Source: Desulfobacterales bacterium
GTDB taxonomy: Bacteria; Desulfobacterota; Desulfobacteria; Desulfobacterales; Desulfobacteraceae
Direction of reading: 5' to 3'
DNA: 5,523 nt
NCBI GenBank assembly: GCA_022361135.1
Contig: JAKSBM010000653.1
Location: 1 to 5,523, forward strand
The notes below the pieces were generated by a model. It was given only the letters and a program-made list of their open reading frames with translations. It was not told where the DNA came from and did no database searches. Both the position numbers and the translations under genes were made by a program. Of this stretch, positions 1 through 5,523 are shown piece by piece; the stretch's first letter is position 1; every line of letters starts with the position of its first letter.

Positions 1-1335
1 GATCTCCACCTCTTTTTTCTCCACAGCCATGGGATTTGCAAATTCCAGAAGCTGGGTAATGGAGCGGTTGATCCGTTCCACCTCCTGGACCATGATTTCC
101 GCAGTCTCCCGGTCTTCGGACCCCGGGGCATACCGTTTGCCAAAATAGGTGGCCAGCCCCTTGATGGAACTCAATGGGTTGCGGATTTCATGGGCCACCC
201 CCCCGGCCAGCTTTCCAATGGCAGCCAGGTGGCGGGTGGTTTTAATCTCCCGGGTCAAACTCTTAATCTGGGTCAAATCCTTGAAGAGAAAAAGATGGCC
301 CGTGGCTTCGGCCCCGTCCCGCACCGGGGAGGCCGTAACATCCAACACCAGGGTCCGCCCATGGGGGTGGGGCCATTCCACCTCTGCGGAAACACTCTCC
401 CCCCGCCGGGTCATCTCCGCCACCATGGCCCCCATGCCCGGGGGAAGCTCCTTGGGTTCGGTGCCGAGAATGGTCCGGGCGGCCCGGTTCACCCCGGTGA
501 TTCCCCCGGCCAGATCAATGGTCAGCAAACCGGCGGGCATGTTCTGGACCAGATTATCGGAAAAGGCCTGGACATGGGAGAGGTCGGCCCGGGCATTCCG
601 ATAGGCCTGGAAGGAGAGAAGACTGATCACCCCCACACAGCCCAAAAGAAGATAAAGTCCGCCCCTGAAAAGGGTTTCCCGGACCAATTCGGCCGCCAAC
701 CGATCGGTTTCGGCCATGGAAAGGCCCACATAGATATAAAGATCTCCGGCATCTGCAAAAATTCCCGGACTGGCCAGGTTCTCCAATTGGTCAGGGCCCC
801 TGTGGCGTCCCTTCCCGGGGGAATGCATCCCCATCATGCCGTGGCCGAATTTCCGTTCCCGATGGAACCGACTCTTTAGGGGGGTAAACCGCTTATACAC
901 CTCAAAAACAGATTCCGGCGACATGGCACGGATTCGATAGTCCACCCGGCCCGGAAATTTGCATAATTCATCCAAGGCCGGAACATCCCCGTACCGACTC
1001 CCCACCTGGTCCGGATCGTTGTGGGCCAAAATCCGCCCCTGGGTATCGGTGATCATGATGTAAAACACCTCGGGCTGGAAGGAGGTCTCACGGAGCATGC
1101 GCTGGAGCCTGCGTTCCCCCCACCGCATGCCCAGCATCCCACTCCGGGTACCGGCCTCAAAGGTCCGGATCAGGGAAATGCCCGTGGCCAAAAGCTGTTC
1201 CCGGACCTGGGTCTTCTGCTTTTCCATGCGGTCCAGGGTCATCATCCCGAAAATGGGCAATAGAATGACCAGTACCCCCACCACCATCAGCGGGGAAATA
1301 AAGCCGGGGAATTTCCGTCTCAACTTCAATCTCAT
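1..1335 (-). CDS. zraS: Membrane sensor histidine kinase, ZraS/HydH type (partial, C-terminus off the left edge)
   Basis: Reading the reverse complement from ATG at 1335 gives 445 uninterrupted codons to base 1. Domains seen: a first membrane helix at about residues 11-33; a periplasmic region at about 34-222; a second helix at about 224-244; a PAS-like domain at about 257-355 (NMPAGLLTIDLAGGITGVNR); and a HisKA dimerisation domain at about 366-434, with phosphoacceptor His382 in GGVAHEIRNPLSS. The ATP-binding domain lies beyond the window. The periplasmic part has a Cache-like stretch (DTQGRILAHNDPDQVG, about 97-112) and a His/Met-rich patch at 158-178 (H158, H165, M167, M168, M170, H171, H178) that could bind a metal. 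The start at 1335 is preferred over an in-frame ATG two codons earlier because GAGG lies 8 bases upstream of it. HisKA of this form usually pairs with an NtrC-type, sigma-54-activating regulator. The divergent zraP-like gene supports a ZraS role in sensing metal or envelope stress. The ligand itself is inferred. Confidence 0.9.
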   Translation of the reverse strand, partial: MRLKLRRKFPGFISPLMVVGVLVILLPIFGMMTLDRMEKQKTQVREQLLATGISLIRTFEAGTRSGMLGMRWGERRLQRMLRETSFQPEVFYIMITDTQGRILAHNDPDQVGSRYGDVPALDELCKFPGRVDYRIRAMSPESVFEVYKRFTPLKSRFHRERKFGHGMMGMHSPGKGRHRGPDQLENLASPGIFADAGDLYIYVGLSMAETDRLAAELVRETLFRGGLYLLLGCVGVISLLSFQAYRNARADLSHVQAFSDNLVQNMPAGLLTIDLAGGITGVNRAARTILGTEPKELPPGMGAMVAEMTRRGESVSAEVEWPHPHGRTLVLDVTASPVRDGAEATGHLFLFKDLTQIKSLTREIKTTRHLAAIGKLAGGVAHEIRNPLSSIKGLATYFGKRYAPGSEDRETAEIMVQEVERINRSITQLLEFANPMAVEKKEVEI

Positions 1336-1403
1336 GTCCATATCCTCAAATGAAGGGACAAAAAAAATTTCTCCGTCCCATGGTTATCCATTCCCAGATC
1401 CTT

Positions 1404-1419
1404 TGCAAGGGCAATACCA
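1404..1419 (-). promoter_or_regulatory. Candidate sigma-54 (-24/-12) promoter for the kinase gene
   Basis: On the minus strand the sequence reads TGGTATTGCCCTTGCA. It has the obligatory GG and GC dinucleotides separated by exactly 10 bases and a perfect TTGCA -12 element. The -24 element is TGGTAT against the ideal TGGCAC (two mismatches). Transcription would begin near 1393, giving a leader of about 58 bases before the kinase start at 1335. Being divergent from the zraP-facing sigma-54 promoter matches the known E. coli zraP/zraSR layout. It is weaker than the zraP-facing site and could be a chance match. Confidence 0.5.
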
Positions 1420-1559
1420 GGAGGCAAGGTCCTGTGGTGCCCCATCCCCCACGGGAAGAAAGACGCCCTATAAACAAGGAAGGACGGCCTCTCCGCCACT
1501 GAACGCCAATGGCCCCCAAGGAAGTTCACCCAGGCCCCAAAACCAATTCCGGATAAAAA

Positions 1560-1611
1560 CTGTATCCATTGTACCCACCTGTATACGCCAACCCGGGTAA
1601 AAAGTATACAG
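1560..1611. promoter_or_regulatory. Triple upstream activating sequence: CTGTATMC-N4/5-ACCC repeats
   Basis: Three copies of a bipartite motif are visible. Copy 1 is CTGTATCC-N5-ACCC at 1560-1576 (plus). Copy 2 is CTGTATAC-N4-ACCC at 1579-1594 (plus). Copy 3 is CTGTATAC-N5-ACCC on the minus strand at 1611-1595. Copies 2 and 3 abut head to head, creating the palindrome ACCCGGGT at 1591-1598 and an outer perfect 8-base inverted repeat CTGTATAC/GTATACAG. The centre of that dyad lies about 130 bases upstream of the predicted zraP start site and about 200 bases upstream of the kinase one, a typical distance for enhancers bound by NtrC-family activators. The binding protein is inferred to be the ZraR-like partner of the kinase, encoded outside the window. 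Confidence 0.7.
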
Positions 1612-1659
1612 ATCATATTTTTCTGCCCCCCAACCAATCTATGGGGATTTTCATTAAAA

Positions 1660-1672
1660 TTTCAATAACTTA
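1660..1672 (+). promoter_or_regulatory. IHF-like binding site
   Basis: TTTCAATAACTTA matches the IHF core WATCAANNNNTTR at all but one fixed position (T for A at position 2). It lies in AT-rich DNA between the enhancer repeats (1560-1611) and the -24/-12 promoter (1701-1716), where IHF bends DNA in many sigma-54 systems. Loose IHF matches are common in AT-rich DNA, so position is the main support. Confidence 0.35.
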
Positions 1673-1700
1673 AGATGAAATAAAGTTTTTATTCCGCCCC

Positions 1701-1716
1701 TGGCACCCTCCTTGCT
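1701..1716 (+). promoter_or_regulatory. Sigma-54 (-24/-12) promoter of the zraP-like gene
   Basis: TGGCACCCTCCTTGCT fits the sigma-54 consensus TGGCACR-N4-TTGCW at every strongly conserved position. The GG (1702-1703) and GC (1714-1715) dinucleotides are exactly 10 bases apart. Transcription should start near 1727, leaving about 53 bases of leader before the start codon at 1780. Such promoters need an AAA+ activator, which fits the enhancer repeats upstream and the adjacent ZraS-type kinase. Confidence 0.9.
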
Positions 1717-1779
1717 CTATATTCTGGGCAAGATCGACTGAAACATGTAAGACCAACCCAAAATAGAATGGAGATTGAC

Positions 1780-2238
1780 ATGAAAAAAAGACTTTTGGTA
1801 CCCACATTTCTTCTGGCCCTTTTGATCAGCGCAGGCAGTGCACTGGCCTGGCAACACGGATACGGCGGCGGCATGGGGTCATGCCCCCGGTTTGACCAGG
1901 GAATGCTCAAGGATCTGTCCCAGACCCAGCGGGACGACCTGGCGGCCCTGCGCCAGAAATTCATCGACGACACCTATGAAACCCGGAATCAAATGATGCT
2001 GAAACGCAATGAAATGCGCATGCTCATGGAGACCTCTTCCCCTGACCGGAAAAAACTCACTGAGCTGAGCGAAGATATCAACGGCCTCCGGGTCACCCTC
2101 ATGGACAAGCGCATCGACTATGTCCTGGAAGCCAAAAAAATTGCCCCTGAATTGAACCTGGGCGGCAAATTCGGCGACAATGGTCGCCGGGGCGGATGCC
2201 GCGGAATGAAAAAAGGTCAGGGATACCACCAGCAATAG
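1780..2238 (+). CDS. zraP: Spy/CpxP/ZraP-family periplasmic protein
   Basis: This encodes 152 residues with a classic signal peptide: MKKR, a hydrophobic core to about residue 20, and likely cleavage after ALA at 23. The mature protein starts with a Gly/His/Met-containing segment (WQHGYGGGMGSC). It continues as charged amphipathic helices at about 44-125 with the family's LSQTQRDDLAALRQKF and RNQMMLKRNEMRML patterns, then ends in a Gly-rich basic tail. Length and layout match ZraP/CpxP/Spy chaperone-like proteins, which bind zinc or protect envelope proteins. Cysteines occur at 35 and 140, near the two ends. An in-frame ATG at 1768 exists, but GGAG at 1770-1773 sits 6 bases before ATG 1780, so the later start is chosen. 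A sigma-54 promoter lies upstream and a terminator follows, so it is probably monocistronic and controlled by the divergent kinase and its regulator. Family membership is firm; the exact metal or stress is not. Confidence 0.87.
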   Translation: MKKRLLVPTFLLALLISAGSALAWQHGYGGGMGSCPRFDQGMLKDLSQTQRDDLAALRQKFIDDTYETRNQMMLKRNEMRMLMETSSPDRKKLTELSEDINGLRVTLMDKRIDYVLEAKKIAPELNLGGKFGDNGRRGGCRGMKKGQGYHQQ

Positions 2239-2269
2239 GACCATCCCCTGAACAATTGCGACGAACTCC

Positions 2270-2310
2270 AGCCCGGAAAGGCATACTCCCCGCCTTTCCG
2301 GGCTCTTTTA
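2270..2310 (+). terminator. Rho-independent terminator after zraP
   Basis: A perfect 13-base inverted repeat, AGCCCGGAAAGGC (2270-2282) and GCCTTTCCGGGCT (2292-2304), with a 9-base loop is followed by CTTTTA. It starts 32 bases after the zraP stop and should separate that transcript from the downstream electron-transfer operon. Confidence 0.92.
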
Positions 2311-2387
2311 TGTGCGGTCCCGCCCCGCGCCGTCATCCCCCCTTGGGATTCCCCCCGGTGACTGAAATCATTTTGACTTCTCAACGG

Positions 2388-2425
2388 CTTGTGATAAGAC
2401 AGTTTTATCCTGGATATTTCACAAG
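2388..2425. promoter_or_regulatory. Dyad symmetry upstream of the hdrA-like gene (possible operator)
   Basis: CTTGTGA (2388-2394) is repeated exactly in inverted form as TCACAAG (2419-2425) with 24 bases between. A second nested pair, GATAA (2393-2397) and TTATC (2405-2409), overlaps the left arm. The TTGTGA/TCACAA half-sites resemble those of Rex and CRP/FNR-type redox regulators, but those use much shorter spacers. It could be two half-sites, a looping operator, an RNA hairpin or chance. Confidence 0.3.
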
Positions 2426-2564
2426 ATGAAATCACCGGTAAAAGGGTATTCAATTCTCCCACGCCACCTCCTTCCCCCCTTTTAGAGCAGAAAACATCCA
2501 GGTATCCCTGAACACGACTTGCCCACATCTGAAACAGCTGAACCTGATGGAATTGGAGGACGTT

Positions 2565-5087
2565 ATGCAAAGCACATCTCCCGATATTCTGATCATCGGC
2601 GGCGGCGTAGCAGGAATGGCGGCGGCACTCGCCTTAAAAACCCGGGACCTGAAGATCCACCTTGTGGAATCCCGGGATAAGCTGGGCGGCCATGGGGCTG
2701 CCTGGGCCTGCATGGCCACCGACACCTGCCAAAATTGCGGGGCCTGCCTGGCCCTTGAAATGGCGGACCAAACCCTTCACCAGTCCAATGTCACCCTCCA
2801 CCTCAGCAGCCGGGTTACCCATTTGGAAACCGCCCCCGGGGACGTTAGGGCCCGGCTGGACACCGGGGAGGAGATCCGGGCCGGACACCTCATCAACGCC
2901 ACCGGATTCACCCCCTTTGACCCGGCCCGGCTCCCGGCCCTGGGCCACGGCAACTCCCCCAGGATCCTCACCACCGCCCAATTGAATACGGCCCTGAACA
3001 CCAATGGACTGGATCCCCTTTTAAAGGACATTCCCCACCCCCGCATTGCCTTCATTCAATGTGTGGGCTCCCGGAATCGGAAACTGGAACGGGACTTCTG
3101 TTCCCAGGTCTGCTGCAAAATTTCCATGCGCCATGCAGACAAGCTTCTCTTCCGACATCCCCAATCCCGGATTTCCCTCTTTTACATGGATCTCCAGGTC
3201 CTGGGCAAGGAAACCCGAAGCCAGTTGGCAGCCCTGGGCTCCCGGGTGGAGCTCATCCAGGGCATTCCCGGGGAAATCCTGGAAATGGAAGGCCACCCCA
3301 CCCTGGTCAGCCAGAACCCGGATCCCGAAACCCGGACGGCCCTGCCCCGTGTCCAGCGCCAATTTGACCTGGTCATCCTTTCCGTGGGCATGGCCCCGGC
3401 GGAAAGCCAATCGGATCTGGCCACGCTATTGAACCAACCCCGGAACCCCTGGGGATTTTTTACCCGGTACCCGGATAAATCCGCCCAGGGCCACGACAAT
3501 ATCCAGAGCATCGGTTGTGCCGCCGCCCCCATGGACATTCCCTCCAGCATCCGGGACGGGCGACTGGCCGCCGCCAGGATCATTTCCCCGGAATTCACGG
3601 AGCAGCCCAGACGGCTGGCCGTCCTGGGCAGCGGCCCCCAGGCCCAGGCCATGGCCGAGGCGGCCCAAAACCGCGGCCACCAGGTCTTCCACTTTGGCAG
3701 CCCCGGGGATCCCGCCCCCCACTTGGAACAGATCACCGCCATCCAGGGGCATCTGGGACAATTCACCATCCATCACCAGGACGGGAACCATCGCCACAGC
3801 CTGGATTGCCATGCCCTCATCGCCGCCCCGGCCCCACGGGAAACACCGCCGGGGGCCCTGGCCTCTCCCCCCGGCGACACCGGAGAAGCCGCTCCGATTA
3901 TCAAACCCCGGAACCTGTTCACCACGGCCCGACGTCCCATTGACCGAACACCGGATCGGACCCTAATTCTCATGGATTACGACCACCCGGCGCCCAAGCA
4001 AGCCACGGCCCTGGCCCTGGAATATGCCCGGAGCCTGGTTCAATCGGGGCGCCAATGCGCCGTGGCCATGCGCCACATGGGGGTCCATGGCATGGACGGC
4101 CAAAGGCGTTATGACCAGGCCAGAAAGGAAGGGGTCCTCTTCCTCCGCTACACAGCCCACACGGACATTGCCCTGGCCCCCACCCCCAATGGCATTGCCC
4201 TGACCCTCCAGGACCCCACCCTGGGAGGTGCGCCCCTGGAATCCAATTGGGACAATCTGGTCATGCCCCCCCTGCTGGAACCCGGACCGGGCTTCGCCGA
4301 CCTGGCCCGACACCTGGACAACCAACGGGATGGGGAAGGCTTTCTCCAATCCCCCAACGTCCGCCATCGACTCATCCAAAGCCCCCGGCGGGGTGTATTC
4401 TATGTCGGCAACGGCCACGACGACATCGGCCAAGCCGACCTGGATTTGGAAATCCAGGCCATCCTCGGGGAACTGGCCCTCACCGTCCCATCCCAAGACC
4501 CGGATCACTCCGGGAAAGATTCTGCCCTGCCCCGGGTGGCCCCGGACCGCTGCGCCCAGTGCCTGACCTGCCTGCGCATCTGCCCCCACTCCGCCATCAC
4601 CCTGGACCCGGTGGAAAACCGCCCGGTGATCCACGGCGATGCCTGCTTCAACTGCCGCCTCTGCCAGGTGAACTGCCCGGCCTGCGCCATTGATGCGCCC
4701 CCCCTGGACCGCCCGGAACCGGGGGAGAAAAAAACCACGGTGATCCTGGCCTGCCAACGCTCGGCCGCCCTGGCCGCCGACGCCGTAAAACTGCCGGACC
4801 ACATCCGCCTCATCCCCCTGCCCTGTGCCTGTCGCATCAGCCCCTCCCTGATCCTGGAGGAACTCACGGCCGGAGCCCGGCAGGTCATGGTGGCCGGCTG
4901 CCACCACGGCAATTGCCAATCCCTCCAGGGCAGCCGGACTGCCCAGGATTTGGTGGGACAAATGACCCGTCTGCCGGGGATCCAACCCGGCCAGATCCTC
5001 TGGGAACCCGTGGCCGCCAACGAACCCCACCGAATCCAGGACCTCACCCGCCCCCAGCCACCGGAAAAAGGAGATGAACTGCCATGA
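2565..5087 (+). CDS. hdrA: HdrA/QmoAB-like flavin and iron-sulfur protein with C-terminal MvhD domain
   Basis: This is an 840-residue cytoplasmic redox protein. The start at 2565 has GGAGG 5 bases upstream; an earlier ATG at 2547 lacks a comparable site. Residues 1-345 form an HdrA/QmoA-like FAD module: GGGVAG at 12-17, GGHG at 41-44, a Cys cluster C49/C55/C58/C61, the HdrA signature CVGSR with C166, C179, C183 and C184 (C-x12-C-x3-CC), then FDLVILSVGM and an NIQSIGCAAAPMDI-type flavin end motif. Residues about 349-637 form a second QmoB-like module with a GSGPQA fold start, the YDQARKEGVLFLRY signature and GVFYVGNGHDD. Two ferredoxin motifs follow (C663/C666/C669/C673 and C694/C697/C700/C704), then an MvhD-like domain at about 725-830 (C730, PCAC at 753-756, GCHHGNC at 778-784). 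The ferredoxin insertion usual inside HdrA is absent. The MvhD part normally passes electrons from a hydrogenase or dehydrogenase to HdrA. The following HdrC-like gene overlaps its stop, so a heterodisulfide-reductase-like complex is likely. Its redox partners are not shown. Confidence 0.9.
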   Translation: MQSTSPDILIIGGGVAGMAAALALKTRDLKIHLVESRDKLGGHGAAWACMATDTCQNCGACLALEMADQTLHQSNVTLHLSSRVTHLETAPGDVRARLDTGEEIRAGHLINATGFTPFDPARLPALGHGNSPRILTTAQLNTALNTNGLDPLLKDIPHPRIAFIQCVGSRNRKLERDFCSQVCCKISMRHADKLLFRHPQSRISLFYMDLQVLGKETRSQLAALGSRVELIQGIPGEILEMEGHPTLVSQNPDPETRTALPRVQRQFDLVILSVGMAPAESQSDLATLLNQPRNPWGFFTRYPDKSAQGHDNIQSIGCAAAPMDIPSSIRDGRLAAARIISPEFTEQPRRLAVLGSGPQAQAMAEAAQNRGHQVFHFGSPGDPAPHLEQITAIQGHLGQFTIHHQDGNHRHSLDCHALIAAPAPRETPPGALASPPGDTGEAAPIIKPRNLFTTARRPIDRTPDRTLILMDYDHPAPKQATALALEYARSLVQSGRQCAVAMRHMGVHGMDGQRRYDQARKEGVLFLRYTAHTDIALAPTPNGIALTLQDPTLGGAPLESNWDNLVMPPLLEPGPGFADLARHLDNQRDGEGFLQSPNVRHRLIQSPRRGVFYVGNGHDDIGQADLDLEIQAILGELALTVPSQDPDHSGKDSALPRVAPDRCAQCLTCLRICPHSAITLDPVENRPVIHGDACFNCRLCQVNCPACAIDAPPLDRPEPGEKKTTVILACQRSAALAADAVKLPDHIRLIPLPCACRISPSLILEELTAGARQVMVAGCHHGNCQSLQGSRTAQDLVGQMTRLPGIQPGQILWEPVAANEPHRIQDLTRPQPPEKGDELP

Positions 5088-5523
5088 CCCACATCAATAC
5101 AGAGACTGAAATGGGACGCCTCCTGAACCAGCTCTCCCGGGGGGACAACATCAACGAATGCCTCACCTGTGGGGCCTGCAACTCCCGCTGTACCTGGTTT
5201 GACGGCCCCGGCGGCCCCCTGCCCCGGCAGATTGTCCGCATGGCGGCCCTGGGATTGGAACAGGAACTCATTGACTCGGAAATGCTCTGGGACTGTCTCA
5301 TCTGCAACCGCTGCACCCAGGACTGCCCCATGGAAATTTCCATGGACCTGGTGGTCCGACGGGGGCGGAGCCTTAAACCGGCACGGGAGCACATCCCCGT
5401 GGATATTGCCAAGGGCATTGAAACCCGGCTGGAAACCGGGGATGTGAATGGATTGACCACCGAAGAATTTGTGGAGACCGTGGAATGGGTCTCCGAGGAA
5501 TTCGAAGATGAAATGGAAGACCC
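5084..5523 (+). CDS. hdrC: HdrC-like dicluster iron-sulfur protein (partial, runs off the right edge)
   Basis: The ATG at 5084 overlaps the hdrA stop (ATGA), and AAGGAG at 5068-5073 lies 10 bases upstream, indicating translational coupling. The 146 codons seen contain two complete [4Fe-4S] motifs: C26/C29/C32/C36 (CLTCGACNSRC) and C71/C74/C77/C81 (CLICNRCTQDCP). The linker between them has the HdrC pattern PRQIVRMAALGLEQELIDSE followed by an aromatic-rich approach (MLWDC). No membrane helix is seen so far, so it looks more like soluble HdrC than the membrane-bound QmoC. After about residue 100 comes an acidic tail (for example EWVSEEFEDEMED at 134-146) still open at the edge. In this family such a tail may lead into HdrB-type CCG domains or into the end of a free HdrC. 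Its expected job is to carry electrons between the HdrA-like subunit and an HdrB-like catalytic subunit, which should be encoded next. Confidence 0.85.
   Translation, partial: MTHINTETEMGRLLNQLSRGDNINECLTCGACNSRCTWFDGPGGPLPRQIVRMAALGLEQELIDSEMLWDCLICNRCTQDCPMEISMDLVVRRGRSLKPAREHIPVDIAKGIETRLETGDVNGLTTEEFVETVEWVSEEFEDEMED

Larger units (their letters stand above)
1336..1779. other. Divergent regulatory intergenic region between the kinase gene and the zraP-like gene
   Basis: This 444-base gap holds the two start-proximal regions of the divergent genes. Its right part (about 1600-1700) is AT-rich compared with the flanking coding sequence. It contains a kinase-facing sigma-54-like site (1404-1419), three enhancer-like motif copies (1560-1611), an IHF-like site (1660-1672) and a strong sigma-54 promoter (1701-1716). 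The stretch 1420-1559 shows nothing I can name. Open frames crossing the gap lack a plausible ribosome binding site and recognisable protein character. Confidence 0.7.
2239..2564. other. Intergenic region: terminator of zraP and leader/promoter zone of the hdrA-like gene
   Basis: The first part carries the zraP terminator (2270-2310). From 2311 to 2564 no gene is supportable. A possible -35 element TTGACT at 2373-2378 has only a weak -10 partner (TAAGAC at 2395-2400, 16-base gap). Inverted repeats occur at 2388-2425 and between 2439-2446 and 2477-2484. No convincing sigma-54 site faces the downstream gene. Confidence 0.6.

Noticed and set aside
190..879. A 229-codon plus-strand frame inside the kinase region
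   Set aside because: The opposite strand encodes membrane helices, PAS and the HisKA motif of a histidine kinase; this frame is a Pro/Gly/His-rich shadow.
1355..1379. Short GGGAC/GTCCC inverted repeat with a T-run in the kinase leader
   Set aside because: Only 5 paired bases around a 15-base loop; too weak to call a terminator or riboswitch.
1332..1637. A minus-strand 101-codon frame between the kinase and zraP
   Set aside because: It overlaps the kinase start in another frame and runs through the promoter and enhancer elements, with no supporting protein features.
2217..2570. A minus-strand 117-codon frame in the gap before hdrA
   Set aside because: It crosses the zraP terminator and the start of hdrA and shows no recognisable protein character.
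3963..5030. A 355-codon open frame on the minus strand opposite the hdrA-like gene
   Set aside because: It is antisense to a clearly recognisable multi-domain protein, is Gly/Val-rich with no recognisable motif, and arises from the strong GC and codon bias of the real gene.
4505..5392. A 295-codon minus-strand frame spanning the hdrA/hdrC junction
   Set aside because: It runs antisense to both real cysteine-motif genes, has no ribosome binding site or family features, and is a bias artefact.
1..5523. CRISPR arrays, tRNA or rRNA genes, insertion sequences
   Set aside because: No regularly spaced repeats, cloverleaf-like segments, transposase motifs or terminal inverted repeats were seen.

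Overview
The window looks like a chromosomal segment from an anaerobic, GC-rich deltaproteobacterium of the sulfate-reducer type (Desulfobacterota, perhaps Desulfobacteraceae-like). Three things point that way: a flavin/iron-sulfur HdrA/Qmo-type electron-transfer protein followed by an HdrC-like subunit, a sigma-54 regulated two-component locus, and strongly C/G-biased coding sequence. The taxon is inferred, not demonstrated.

Left half (1-2310): a divergent envelope-stress or metal-response locus of ZraPSR type. On the minus strand is the N-terminal 445 residues of a membrane sensor histidine kinase, cut by the window edge before its ATPase domain. On the plus strand is a small secreted Spy/CpxP/ZraP-family protein, closed by a textbook terminator. 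The 444-base gap between them carries a near-perfect sigma-54 promoter facing zraP, a weaker sigma-54-like site facing the kinase, an IHF-like site, and three copies of a motif CTGTATMC-N4/5-ACCC (two direct, one inverted and abutting). The motif copies are placed like enhancer sites for the partner NtrC-family regulator, which would be encoded beyond the left edge.

Right half (2311-5523): after a roughly 250-base leader or promoter region with dyad symmetries lies an 840-residue HdrA/Qmo-like protein. It appears to join a QmoA/HdrA-like flavin module, a second QmoB-like module with a degenerate dinucleotide fold, two [4Fe-4S] ferredoxin motifs and an MvhD-like C-terminus. Its stop overlaps the start of an HdrC-like protein with two C-x2-C-x2-C-x3-C motifs, which runs off the right edge. 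An HdrB-like CCG protein or domain is expected next. Together they should form a cytoplasmic heterodisulfide-reductase-like electron-transfer (possibly flavin-based electron-bifurcating) complex.

The two halves appear to be independent transcription units separated by the terminator at 2270-2310.
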